Shown: piece by piece, positions 27,656 to 35,950 of the stretch | How positions within the stretch are numbered: position 1 is the first letter of the stretch | Layout: each line of letters begins with the position of its first letter | Assembly: GCA_963677175.2 (NCBI GenBank) | Contig: CAXXES010000007.1 | Span: forward strand, 682,001-746,000 | DNA from: Sunxiuqinia sp963677175 | GTDB lineage: Bacteria > Bacteroidota > Bacteroidia > Bacteroidales > Prolixibacteraceae | DNA length: 64,000 nt | Reading direction: 5' to 3' | Notes under the pieces: generated by a model | The model's database searches: none | What the model was told of the DNA's origin: nothing | Seen by the model: the letters and a program-made list of their open reading frames with translations, nothing else | Made by a program: the position numbers and the translations under genes

Positions 27656-28159
27656 AAATCAGGCCAAACGAAACACTACAATACTTGAATAATAATAAAT
27701 ATCTTTCGATCAATAAAACCAAGATTAATAATCCCCATCACTCCAAGTAAAATAAATCCCATTTCCCTGTGAACTTCCTCCGATTTCATAAACGTATATT
27801 ACTACGTTCAGTCCACCTAATGGCCCCAAATAAACACCACTTGAACTGTCTCCATTTCCTAAGAAATCACATTCACAACTATCGGACAAGACTTTATTTC
27901 CATAAGCATCATAAAGCGTAATAGATATATAACCTGGTATAGTAGCGCCCATCTGATAATCCATTCCGGTAGCACCAGTCATATCCTGACTAATACCTTG
28001 ACTACCAACTTCATTCAACTGTAAATACCCATGACCTGTGTATGCAAAACTCTTTACAGCAAAAGCCATACATATGGCAAAAACTAAAATTAACTTTTTC
28101 ATCATGATTTGTTTTTTAAATTGATTACTAGTAAATTTAAAAAGTTTGGCCTGATTTAT
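27656..28159. repeat. Cassette 2: inverted 14-bp repeats flanking the second small secreted-protein gene
   Basis: AAATCAGGCCAAAC (27656-27669) and GTTTGGCCTGATTT (28144-28157) enclose the gene 27725-28105. The sequence outside the right arm matches the tail of the PPIase gene that follows the right arm of cassette 1. So the unit of PPIase, arm, small gene and arm was duplicated in tandem. Confidence 0.65.
27725..28105 (-). CDS. Small secreted protein, paralogue of the 25526-25870 gene
   Basis: 126 residues from MMKKLILVFAICMAFAVKSF, a signal peptide nearly identical to that of its paralogue. The frame is open to 28189, but that extension is derived from duplicated flanking DNA and would bury the signal peptide, so the MM start is preferred. 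The mature protein (about 103 residues) has L-x-EVG (LQLNEVGSQG), MGA-x-x-PG (QMGATIPGYISITLYDAYGN), an SCEC motif and the end GIYFTWSDGDY. It is Gly/Ser/Tyr-rich and predicted beta. Function unknown. It comes first in the island after the susCD terminator. Confidence 0.7.
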   Translation of the reverse strand: MMKKLILVFAICMAFAVKSFAYTGHGYLQLNEVGSQGISQDMTGATGMDYQMGATIPGYISITLYDAYGNKVLSDSCECDFLGNGDSSSGVYLGPLGGLNVVIYVYEIGGSSQGNGIYFTWSDGDY

Positions 28160-28169
28160 TTTTTTCTTC

Positions 28170-28256
28170 ATCGTTTGTATTTTGTTCATATTCCTCCAGC
28201 CAATCCTCTTTGATAGGATATTGTGCTTCTTTCATTTGGTCCCTAAGTCCTGAATT
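28170..28256 (-). pseudogene. Internally deleted relic of a PPIase-like gene
   Basis: The minus strand reads NSGLRDQMKEAQYPIKEDWL followed by EEYEQNTND. The first part matches KSGFRDQLKDNA in the N-terminal region of the intact PPIase (25933-27582). The rest matches its last residues AQYPITEDWLKEYGQNARD. Nearly the whole gene between these points is missing, so this is the scar of a deletion in a second copy. An in-frame stop lies just upstream and there is no start, so it is not expressed as a protein of its own. Confidence 0.75.
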
Positions 28257-28273
28257 TATTAACTAACCAGTAA

Positions 28274-28312
28274 AAAAAGATGGCAGGGCAAAACCTGCCC
28301 TACCATCTTTTT
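28274..28312 (-). terminator. Rho-independent terminator of the susCD operon
   Basis: Arms 28274-28290 and 28296-28312 pair over 17 positions with one mismatch (AAAAAGATGG-AGGGCA type) around a 5-base loop. On the minus strand the stem is followed by a T-run. It lies 9 bp after the stop of the DUF1735-like gene (28321), so it closes the transcript that runs from 37696. The small-protein island starts beyond it. Confidence 0.85.
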
Positions 28313-28320
28313 ATATATAC

Positions 28321-29223
28321 CTAATATCCATTTTCATCTAACCAGTCGTCCAGTACATCCTGTTCTTCATTTGTTTTGCGTTCCATATACAAAACACCTT
28401 CAGCCCGCCACCGGGTTCCGTTGTTATCATATTCGTACCAGAATTCGTACAATTTAACATCGGGATGGTAGGTACCGCCTCCATCATAAATTACAAAATC
28501 CTCCCAAGTAGCATAACTCAACGAGTTATCACTATTGATCGTAATCTTAAAGGTATGCGAAGGCAGGTAGTCATCGGTTTCATTGTTGTAATGGTACATC
28601 CGAACCGTGCTTCCGTTGTCGGTTGCCACTAAATTCCTCGCCATTTTATAAACTAAGGAATCGTTCGCGTTGGTTGTATTTTTCAACACCCCGTCCACAT
28701 AATACAGACCAGAATATTCATTCATCAGATGTAACCTCACCAAAACGGTTGTATCATTATCACTCAACTCATAGTCCGAAATCGAGCTCAACCGTAATGG
28801 GATCATATACAAGGAATCGCACTGCAAAGTAGCCGGATTAATATGGATGGGGTAAGTGTTGTAAATTTCTCCGGCTTCTATAGTCACTTGCTCTAAGGGA
28901 TAGCTGTAAATGGCATCATCCAGTTTCTGGTATTGCACGTCCTCCCCTGATACGTTACGTTCGTTGTACAAAGCAACTTCATCCGGGTTTTCATCAATTG
29001 TAACCGTAACATCCTTCGTTAAGGGAAGCGATCCACTTACGGCTACCGAAATAGCGATCGTATCGGTCGAGTTACCAAGATCAATATCTCGCTCAACCAG
29101 TTGATCCCGAGCCCCGACAATATAAACTTTCTGCGGAAATAGCTCCCGATCCATCGGAGCTTCTTCCTCGCAACCCACGAATAGTATTGCGATAGATAAA
29201 TATAATAATGTTATCTTTTTCAT
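28321..29223 (-). CDS. DUF1735/BT_3987-like surface lipoprotein
   Basis: 300 residues with lipobox signal (SIAILFVGC, Cys18). An N-terminal DUF1735 beta-sandwich follows (FPQKVYIVGARDQLVERDID ... EVALYNERNVSGEDVQYQKL ... IPLRLSSISDYELS). The C-terminal half (YSGLYYVDGVLKNT ... AEGVLYMERKTNEEQD) resembles the DUF4361-type domain found beside it. Such proteins sit downstream of SusD and are thought to help bind glycan at the cell surface. Three-gene order SusC-SusD-DUF1735 matches known xylan loci of Bacteroides. It ends 9 bp before a strong terminator. Confidence 0.85.
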   Translation of the reverse strand: MKKITLLYLSIAILFVGCEEEAPMDRELFPQKVYIVGARDQLVERDIDLGNSTDTIAISVAVSGSLPLTKDVTVTIDENPDEVALYNERNVSGEDVQYQKLDDAIYSYPLEQVTIEAGEIYNTYPIHINPATLQCDSLYMIPLRLSSISDYELSDNDTTVLVRLHLMNEYSGLYYVDGVLKNTTNANDSLVYKMARNLVATDNGSTVRMYHYNNETDDYLPSHTFKITINSDNSLSYATWEDFVIYDGGGTYHPDVKLYEFWYEYDNNGTRWRAEGVLYMERKTNEEQDVLDDWLDENGY

Positions 29224-29255
29224 ATTACTTCATCATTAATTTAAATAATAACTTT

Positions 29256-31247
29256 TTAGTTCCATCCTGGATTTTGAACCAATTTGCCATTTTTATCAAG
29301 TACATTCTGGCTAATGGGGAAAAAGTACATCTTGTTATTCCAAACACGCTTCATGGCTGTCTCTGTGTTCCAAATCTTCGTCGTGTAGAAACTTTCACGG
29401 TCAGCCTCCTTAACCGATACATCCAGTCCGTTGACAGGCGTCCGCATGACCTCAGGCGCATCCATCCAACGGCGGAGATCGTAATAACGATGATCTTCGA
29501 AAAAGAATTCAATTTGCCTTTCGTGTTTGATCAAAGCTTTCATTGTCTCATAATCCCCTGCTTCCGCCTCTGTAATTCCAGGTAAACCACTACGATAGCG
29601 AATCTCGTTAAAATACTTCACCATCTGGGCAACATCCTTGGTTACAGTCACGCCAGTTTCTTCATCGGTATATGAACTGCTCATCTCATTCATGGCCTCT
29701 ACATAACCCATTAAAACTTCGGCATAACGAAAAATAGGATAATATTTCGTTTTTACGTTACTATCCCAGGTTCTGCAATCTTCCTGATGGGCCCATTTAC
29801 GAATGGTGTACCCGGTACGGTTGTAGTTGTAATCACTGCCCCAGGCAGTCCCGTTTAGATAATAGGTAGCAATAAAATTTACAACGCCGGAAGTTGTCCC
29901 TCTGTACGAAGTTCCAGGCCAATGACCATAGTTGAAACCGATGGAAGCATAGTAACGAGGCTCCCGGTTGTCATCCATTTTTGCCCGCTCGGCGGTAAGA
30001 GTATAGTTCTCAGAAAAAGTTTGACCCGTACCGACAGCCTGCCACGATTTTTCTTCATCGGTAGCCTCACTAAACAGTCTTCCGTCAGCCATCCGAAATT
30101 GATCCACCACATCCTTCGGTACGCTTAATGTACCGTTACCACCTTGTTTTGAAGCAAAAGCAAAACGCATGTTTATATTGGCTTCATTACAAAAATAGAT
30201 TAATTCCGGATTGCTTTCAGGAGTCACACTTCCATCAAATATTGATTTATACGATCTGTAAGGATCGATATCGGCCGCCCCATTCGGGAAGCTTTGTGTC
30301 TTTAGATTCGGATCACTCGTATCAGGAAGCTCCAGTGTGCCGGTTCCCCTGGTATTCACAATTTTGGGTTCGGTATACAGTTGATATTTCCCTAAATCAA
30401 TAATCCGTTTAAACGCGGCAGCAGCCTTTCCCCAACGTTCAGGATCCGCTGTTTGTGAAATAAACGGGGTACCGTCGGTGCGTGTCCAACTGGCATAATA
30501 GGTATTGCCATTGTACAAGGGACTGGCCGAATACAAGCGCATCCGTGCAATAAGTGCCATGGCAGCCCCCCTGGTTGGCATATATTTATAGGCTGTCGCC
30601 CGGTCTCGCGGAAGCAGTTGGGCTGCCTGTTCCATATCAGCGCATATATATTCGACACAATCGTCATACGACGAACGTTCAAAAGAAGTCTCTTCTACCG
30701 AGGCATCCGTATCAAACGGTTCGTCCGGCAAAACAGGTACCGGTCCATACAAACGTACCAAACTGTAGTAAAAGTAAGCACGCAGGAAATAGGCCAGCCC
30801 TTTATAATCTCTCATTTCAGAATCTGTTAATTCCGGATTCCCGTCAATCCGGGACAGAATAATGTTTGCTTTCCGAATGCCTTTAAAATAGTCCGGCCAT
30901 GGATTCACATTTTTTGTATCTCGGGGAGTGATCTGATCAACCACCAAACAACTTCCCGCGTGATCGGCATTTATCCAGGGTTGAATCGCTTCATCCGATC
31001 CCATACCACTTGGAAAATCCGCCCGATAATCCCAATCCCCCACAAAATTAGATTCGTTTTTTAATATTTCCGCCGTTCCGTTTATATATTCAAACGTTTT
31101 CGTTTTCGATACGAATATGGTGTCTATTGTTGTTTTATCATATACATATTCATCAATATCAATGTACTTCTCGCACGAGGCAAAAGCTATCGCACTCAAC
31201 AACAGCAACAATAAGCCTCGACTGTATGTCCAATTTATTATCTTCAT
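29256..31247 (-). CDS. SusD/RagB-family glycan-binding lipoprotein
   Basis: About 663 residues from MKIINWTYSRGLLLLLLSAI (the upstream ATG at 31253 adds two residues), with lipobox AIAFASC. The family helical scaffold is clear: N-terminal DYKGLAYFLRAYFYYSLVRL and YGPVPVLPDEPFDTDASVEE, and the C-terminal signature IKHERQIEFFFEDHRYYDLR plus RW. It would lie on the outer surface as the lid of the SusC channel and capture xylan-derived oligosaccharides. It starts 5 to 11 bp after the SusC stop. Confidence 0.97.
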   Translation of the reverse strand: MKIINWTYSRGLLLLLLSAIAFASCEKYIDIDEYVYDKTTIDTIFVSKTKTFEYINGTAEILKNESNFVGDWDYRADFPSGMGSDEAIQPWINADHAGSCLVVDQITPRDTKNVNPWPDYFKGIRKANIILSRIDGNPELTDSEMRDYKGLAYFLRAYFYYSLVRLYGPVPVLPDEPFDTDASVEETSFERSSYDDCVEYICADMEQAAQLLPRDRATAYKYMPTRGAAMALIARMRLYSASPLYNGNTYYASWTRTDGTPFISQTADPERWGKAAAAFKRIIDLGKYQLYTEPKIVNTRGTGTLELPDTSDPNLKTQSFPNGAADIDPYRSYKSIFDGSVTPESNPELIYFCNEANINMRFAFASKQGGNGTLSVPKDVVDQFRMADGRLFSEATDEEKSWQAVGTGQTFSENYTLTAERAKMDDNREPRYYASIGFNYGHWPGTSYRGTTSGVVNFIATYYLNGTAWGSDYNYNRTGYTIRKWAHQEDCRTWDSNVKTKYYPIFRYAEVLMGYVEAMNEMSSSYTDEETGVTVTKDVAQMVKYFNEIRYRSGLPGITEAEAGDYETMKALIKHERQIEFFFEDHRYYDLRRWMDAPEVMRTPVNGLDVSVKEADRESFYTTKIWNTETAMKRVWNNKMYFFPISQNVLDKNGKLVQNPGWN

Positions 31248-31258
31248 TACCATGTGTG

Positions 31259-34200
31259 TTAAAATTTAAGATTCATTTGTAATGTATACACCCTTTGCAG
31301 CGGGTATCTAGCTCCGTTTCCTGTCGCTTGAGCCGGATCGAAAATTTTATCTTTTAGCTTGTCCCATACATACAAATTCTCGCCGATAAAACTGAAGGTT
31401 GCACTTTCAACACCAACTTTTCTCATGAAAGCCGCCTTCGTCTGGTAAGATAACTGTACGTTTTTCAACCTCACATAAGCGCCGTCATTCAACCAGAATG
31501 TCGAATTCCGGTTATTATTGCTATTACCTCCGTAAGTAAGCCGCGGGAAGCGGGCATTGGGATTTTCAGTTGCCAGGTCGCCGGATATCTCAGCCGATGT
31601 CCAACGATTAGACTGATCGGCCACAGCTAACAGTACGTTACCGGTTTCTTTTCCGGTAAAAGGGAAAAACCCGTTACCGCCACTGAAGTATTTTACCCGG
31701 CTTACCCCTTCGAATAAAACGCTCAGGTTCCAGCTTTTCCAATTGAATTCAGTAGCAAAACCATATTGGATTTGCGGTGTATTGGAGTATTCCAGCGGCA
31801 CAACATCATAATCGTCAATCACACCGTCGCCATTCACATCCTTATATTTAATATCACCGGGCAACACTTCCCCTCCAAAAGTTTGGCTCGGGCTGTTCAT
31901 GACATCGGCCTCATCTTCAAATAATCCCAAGGCGATCAGGCCCCGGTTGATCCCCCACTGGTAACCAACTGCTGACTGGTAAGGATAGCGTACGATTGAC
32001 TCTTCATATTCTAGGATCTCATTTTTGGATTGTGTAAAATTGGCGCGTAAAACAAAATAGGAATCTTTATTGATCGACTGGGTGTACGAGAGATGCCCGT
32101 CAACCCCCCAGCTTTTCATTTCACCAACATTGGCAAAAGGCAAGGTAACCAATCCCATTTCCTCGGGAACGCTCTCCCGCTGTTGGTAAATACCTGAGCG
32201 GACGTCCTTGAAGAAGTCAACGGTCATATCGAATCGGCTGTCGAAGAATTTCGCATCAATACCGAAGTTCGATTTGGTTGCCGTTTCCCATCTCAGGTTA
32301 GAGGAACCTACCTGTGTTTCGGTATAGCCGCTGCCCGACTGCCATAAGCCACTCCCAGTTGGCCCCATCAGGGTTAGATAGGGGAACCTAACGTCCATCC
32401 GGTCGTTACCAACCTGTCCATAAGAAGCCCTGAATTTAAGGTAGTTGACAAAGGGGACTGCGGCCTTAAGCCCTTCGTACTGCGTTGGCAACCAGCCCAT
32501 TGAAATGGCAGGAAAAATACCGAATTTCTTGCCACTTTCAAACGCTTCTGATCCAGTATAACCAATGTTTCCTTCGACCATATAAGTGTCCTGATACGAA
32601 TAGGTAGCGCGTCCGGAAAAGCCCAGGTAACGTTTTGGAATTGCAGTAAGGTCTGTTAAGGGTTTCGGGGCCCACGGTTTAGATCTGTCGTAAGAACTAA
32701 CATAATCTTCCTGATAATAGTGAAACAAACCTGTAACACGATGTACGTTATCAAACACTCGTTCGTAATTGGCACGTGCCTCGAAATAGTATTTTCTGTC
32801 TACATACGTATCTACTGAAAATGCAGGATCAGCTGCATCCCGCTTTTTCTCCAAGGCCAGAGAGCCGTCCCGTTTCCTTCCGGTTGCATAGTATAAAGCC
32901 GGGGTTTTAGTCCGGGATGAAGTCATTTCAGAATTGGCATTCATACTGAACAGCGCTGTAAACTTGAGCCCTTGGGTTAACATGCCTAGATCTTGTTCGA
33001 ACTGAAGTTTCAGGTTATTTGCATTTTTATAAAACTTCTGGTAACCAGTATAATTAAGCAATATGTAAGGACTTATCTGGTCATTGTTACTGCCATATGC
33101 CGGAACTTGGCCGGTTGAATACATAATGGGAACAGTAACTGGAGTCATATTAGCTTGAGCATCCCAAAGCGCTTGGCTGTCATTGCCATAACCAGGATAG
33201 TTTTGCGTTACCAATACCGTTTCCAAGCCCAACGACATGATTGTCGTCTGCGTTAAATTCATATCTATATTCGCCCGGAAGTTGTATTGTTTGTAGTTCA
33301 CGTCGGTGTCGTACTTATTGATTCCTTTATCTTGTTTGAAAAGTGCATCCTTATTCAGCACTCCTAAACTCATATAATAACGCGCAGCTTGTCCACCACC
33401 CGAAGCACTCAGGTGCACCTGCTGGTTCATGGTATAATCGTTCAGAATAACATCCCTCCAGTTCACATTCGGATGAAGATCAGGATCAATACCGCTTTTA
33501 AACAACTGTAAATCAACATCATTGTAAATCGGTTCCATTCCTCTTGACAGAGCGGCCTCGTTGGCCAGCGCAGCATACTGATTGCCATCAACATAATCAG
33601 GCATACGGGCCGAGTACGAAAGACCGGTATTCGCTTTAAAATTGACAGAAAGTTTCCCGGCGCGTCCTCTTTTGGTAGTCACCAGCACTACACCATTCGC
33701 ACCTCGCACACCATATACTGCTGTGGCTGAAGCATCCTTCAATATTGAGAAACTTTCAATATCCTCCGGATCAAGCGTATTGAGATCTCCCTCCACCCCA
33801 TCAATAAGCACCAAAGCGCTTGAACCAGCCCCAAACGTACTGATACCACGGATCCAGAATTCAGAGAAATCTTTTCCGGGTTCACCACTACGATTAACGG
33901 AAATAATACCGGGCACACGGGCGCCAAGCATGTTAGCGACAGAAGTTGCCGGCACCTTCAGGTCTTTTACTTCCACATTTGCGATAGCCCCTACTACTGA
34001 AGCCTTGCGCTGCGTACTATGACCAACAACAACGAGTTCGTCCAATGCATTAACATCCTCCTTTAAGACAATACGCATCCGCTCGTCGGTTTTTGTAAGC
34101 TCGATCTCTTGCTTTTGATAACCAATGTATGAAAACACCAGCGTTTGCCCTTCCTGCAACCCCGTTAACTTGAAACGACCGTCTGCATCAGTTATCGTAC

Positions 34201-34360
34201 CTTTACCCAGAACTTCTTTCACAACAATTGTAACCCCGATCAATCCTTCCCCTTCTTCGGACATGATCAACCCACCGGCTGTCAAATCAGACTGGGCGTG
34301 AACAGATAACTGACAGAATACTCCCATCAGGAATAATATAATTATTACATATTTCTTCAT
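31259..34360 (-). CDS. SusC-family TonB-dependent outer-membrane transporter
   Basis: About 1033 residues from MKKYVIIILFLMGVFCQLSV (12 bp inside the open frame at 34372), a signal peptide ending HAQSD. Then follow a carboxypeptidase-like domain (GGLIMSEEGEGLIGVTIVVK), the plug (VKDLKVPATSVANMLGARVP, DASATAVYGVRGANGVVLVT) and a 22-strand barrel to a terminal Phe (LQMNLKF). No STN domain is present, unlike the receptor at the left edge, so regulation by FecR is not expected. Together with SusD it imports the oligosaccharides released at the surface. It lies in the operon GH43-IPT/NHL-SusC-SusD-DUF1735. Confidence 0.97.
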   Translation of the reverse strand: MKKYVIIILFLMGVFCQLSVHAQSDLTAGGLIMSEEGEGLIGVTIVVKEVLGKGTITDADGRFKLTGLQEGQTLVFSYIGYQKQEIELTKTDERMRIVLKEDVNALDELVVVGHSTQRKASVVGAIANVEVKDLKVPATSVANMLGARVPGIISVNRSGEPGKDFSEFWIRGISTFGAGSSALVLIDGVEGDLNTLDPEDIESFSILKDASATAVYGVRGANGVVLVTTKRGRAGKLSVNFKANTGLSYSARMPDYVDGNQYAALANEAALSRGMEPIYNDVDLQLFKSGIDPDLHPNVNWRDVILNDYTMNQQVHLSASGGGQAARYYMSLGVLNKDALFKQDKGINKYDTDVNYKQYNFRANIDMNLTQTTIMSLGLETVLVTQNYPGYGNDSQALWDAQANMTPVTVPIMYSTGQVPAYGSNNDQISPYILLNYTGYQKFYKNANNLKLQFEQDLGMLTQGLKFTALFSMNANSEMTSSRTKTPALYYATGRKRDGSLALEKKRDAADPAFSVDTYVDRKYYFEARANYERVFDNVHRVTGLFHYYQEDYVSSYDRSKPWAPKPLTDLTAIPKRYLGFSGRATYSYQDTYMVEGNIGYTGSEAFESGKKFGIFPAISMGWLPTQYEGLKAAVPFVNYLKFRASYGQVGNDRMDVRFPYLTLMGPTGSGLWQSGSGYTETQVGSSNLRWETATKSNFGIDAKFFDSRFDMTVDFFKDVRSGIYQQRESVPEEMGLVTLPFANVGEMKSWGVDGHLSYTQSINKDSYFVLRANFTQSKNEILEYEESIVRYPYQSAVGYQWGINRGLIALGLFEDEADVMNSPSQTFGGEVLPGDIKYKDVNGDGVIDDYDVVPLEYSNTPQIQYGFATEFNWKSWNLSVLFEGVSRVKYFSGGNGFFPFTGKETGNVLLAVADQSNRWTSAEISGDLATENPNARFPRLTYGGNSNNNRNSTFWLNDGAYVRLKNVQLSYQTKAAFMRKVGVESATFSFIGENLYVWDKLKDKIFDPAQATGNGARYPLQRVYTLQMNLKF

Positions 34361-34397
34361 GTTATTATCCAATTATTTGGTTTCACATTTTTATTTA

Positions 34398-35813
34398 TTA
34401 TTCAATGGAAAGTTTTCTGACTGTCCGATCTTCTCCTCCGGCAATGATATAGTTGTCCTCCGAATCAATTGCCATACCAAGAGGAACTCTGAATGTGGAT
34501 TCCAATGGATCTCCGTTTACCAGCGGATTATTTGAATTGGGTTTGCCCGCTACTAGTTCAACAGCACTTCCAGAAATTTTCAGAATAACATGCCCATTGC
34601 TATCCCAGGGCTCTCTACCTTTGTTACCTACAAATATCTCCCCGTCGGCATTCACAACTATCCCAAAAGGTTTAGTGAACTTGGCATCTACAAGACGGTC
34701 TCCCACGGCAATACCCATACCATTATTTCCTGCATACAAAGTAGATGTCCAGGTATTGTCGGCATTCTTCACCAGTTTGTAGATGGCATGTTGGTTGGCG
34801 AACGTTGCAAAGAAACAACCATGGTATTTGCTATAGGTAATAAAAGCATCCATCCAATCACTAAAGTTCGTGGGAAGGTCCCCTTTGATTTCTCCCCCAT
34901 AATTAGCAGCATTAATACCACCTGGCTTTTTAACTGCCGAGGTATAAACTTTGTAGGTTTTCTCTTGCAAATTGGCTTCGGCGATGCGTCCTTCTGAATC
35001 CATCATGTACAACAAATTATCGTCCTCCGCAAATGTCACGGAATTTACCTTAGCGCCAGGCAAATCAGAACTACTCACGGTAATGCCCGTGGTATTATAC
35101 TCCCAACTATCTGCCTTTGAATAATAGTAAATCGTATGATCCCCACCCCACCACTTGGTTGTATAAAACGCGTCACGCGTGCTATTTACCGCGGGGGAAG
35201 CAATATGGTCTGGCGTTGACAGTTTTTGTACCTGGTTGTCATCCTGTGAAAGCAGAAACAAATAACTATCCCAATGACCTGATTTTACCATAATTATATT
35301 ATCTTGCGTTTGTCCCGCAACCGTAGCCACAAAGCAAACTTCACCAAAAGTGACTGCATCAAGGGCAGCTCCTGCATAATCAGCAGCATCCATCCATGCG
35401 TCCGTGCCGAGCTTACCGGCAATGGTTTTAACCGACCGGCTTTGCTTGTATTTAAATTGAATGTCGGCAGGCACAAGGCTATCGGTTCCCAGCACCACAG
35501 AAATCTGGTTCAGGCCTTCCGGTTGCTTGGGGACAAGACCGGTAATACTTATTCCGTCGGTAGCCGTAAGTACCGCCTTTTTTTCGCCAAAATAGACTTT
35601 CATATCCGAAAGTTCCCCGGGGAAATTCCCGTTTACAATAAACGTTTGGTCAATAACCCCCCTGACGGGAAGAATCTCATCAACCGCCGTAGATTGACTT
35701 GAATCATATTTGTTTATGATTTCAGATACTTTTTCTATTTCTTCTTCCTGGTCACAGGATACCACAAGAAATAATAAACATAAACTATACAAAATGTGAT
35801 GAATTTTATTCAT
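34398..35813 (-). CDS. IPT/TIG- and NHL-repeat lipoprotein, probable surface glycan-binding protein
   Basis: 471 residues with lipobox LLFLVVSC (Cys20). An IPT/TIG immunoglobulin-like domain (ILPVRGVIDQTFIVNGNFPG ... KVYFGEKKAVLTATDGISIT, about 45-125) is followed by a beta-propeller of NHL-like repeats. Examples are SVTFAEDDNLLYMMDSEGRI, KPFGIVVNADGEIFVGNKGR and RVPLGMAIDSEDNYIIAGGE. This architecture often sits next to SusC/D pairs and is taken to bind glycan or assist the complex at the cell surface. No catalytic residues are evident. It is 25 bp before SusC; 137 bp separate it from the upstream GH43. Confidence 0.85.
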   Translation of the reverse strand: MNKIHHILYSLCLLFLVVSCDQEEEIEKVSEIINKYDSSQSTAVDEILPVRGVIDQTFIVNGNFPGELSDMKVYFGEKKAVLTATDGISITGLVPKQPEGLNQISVVLGTDSLVPADIQFKYKQSRSVKTIAGKLGTDAWMDAADYAGAALDAVTFGEVCFVATVAGQTQDNIIMVKSGHWDSYLFLLSQDDNQVQKLSTPDHIASPAVNSTRDAFYTTKWWGGDHTIYYYSKADSWEYNTTGITVSSSDLPGAKVNSVTFAEDDNLLYMMDSEGRIAEANLQEKTYKVYTSAVKKPGGINAANYGGEIKGDLPTNFSDWMDAFITYSKYHGCFFATFANQHAIYKLVKNADNTWTSTLYAGNNGMGIAVGDRLVDAKFTKPFGIVVNADGEIFVGNKGREPWDSNGHVILKISGSAVELVAGKPNSNNPLVNGDPLESTFRVPLGMAIDSEDNYIIAGGEDRTVRKLSIE

Positions 35814-35950
35814 TTTGATATTTCATTAGGTTAATACTAAATTGTCTAGTTAAATTAAACATATGCTGCGATTCATTATAAGCAATGAGACATAACTAAA
35901 AAAAACACAATTCTCCGAAATTCACATCATAGGCATACTTATTTTTATGA

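Noticed and set aside
28106..28189. N-terminal extension of the second small secreted protein
   Set aside because: It is translated from duplicated spacer DNA including the repeat arm, and would bury the signal peptide.
35814..35950. Possible operator or promoter between GH43 and the IPT/NHL gene (GATATTTCATT, GAGACATAACT)
   Set aside because: Spacing is 19 bp, not 21, similarity is low and there is no -7 element at the right distance. The AT-rich sequence gives such matches by chance.
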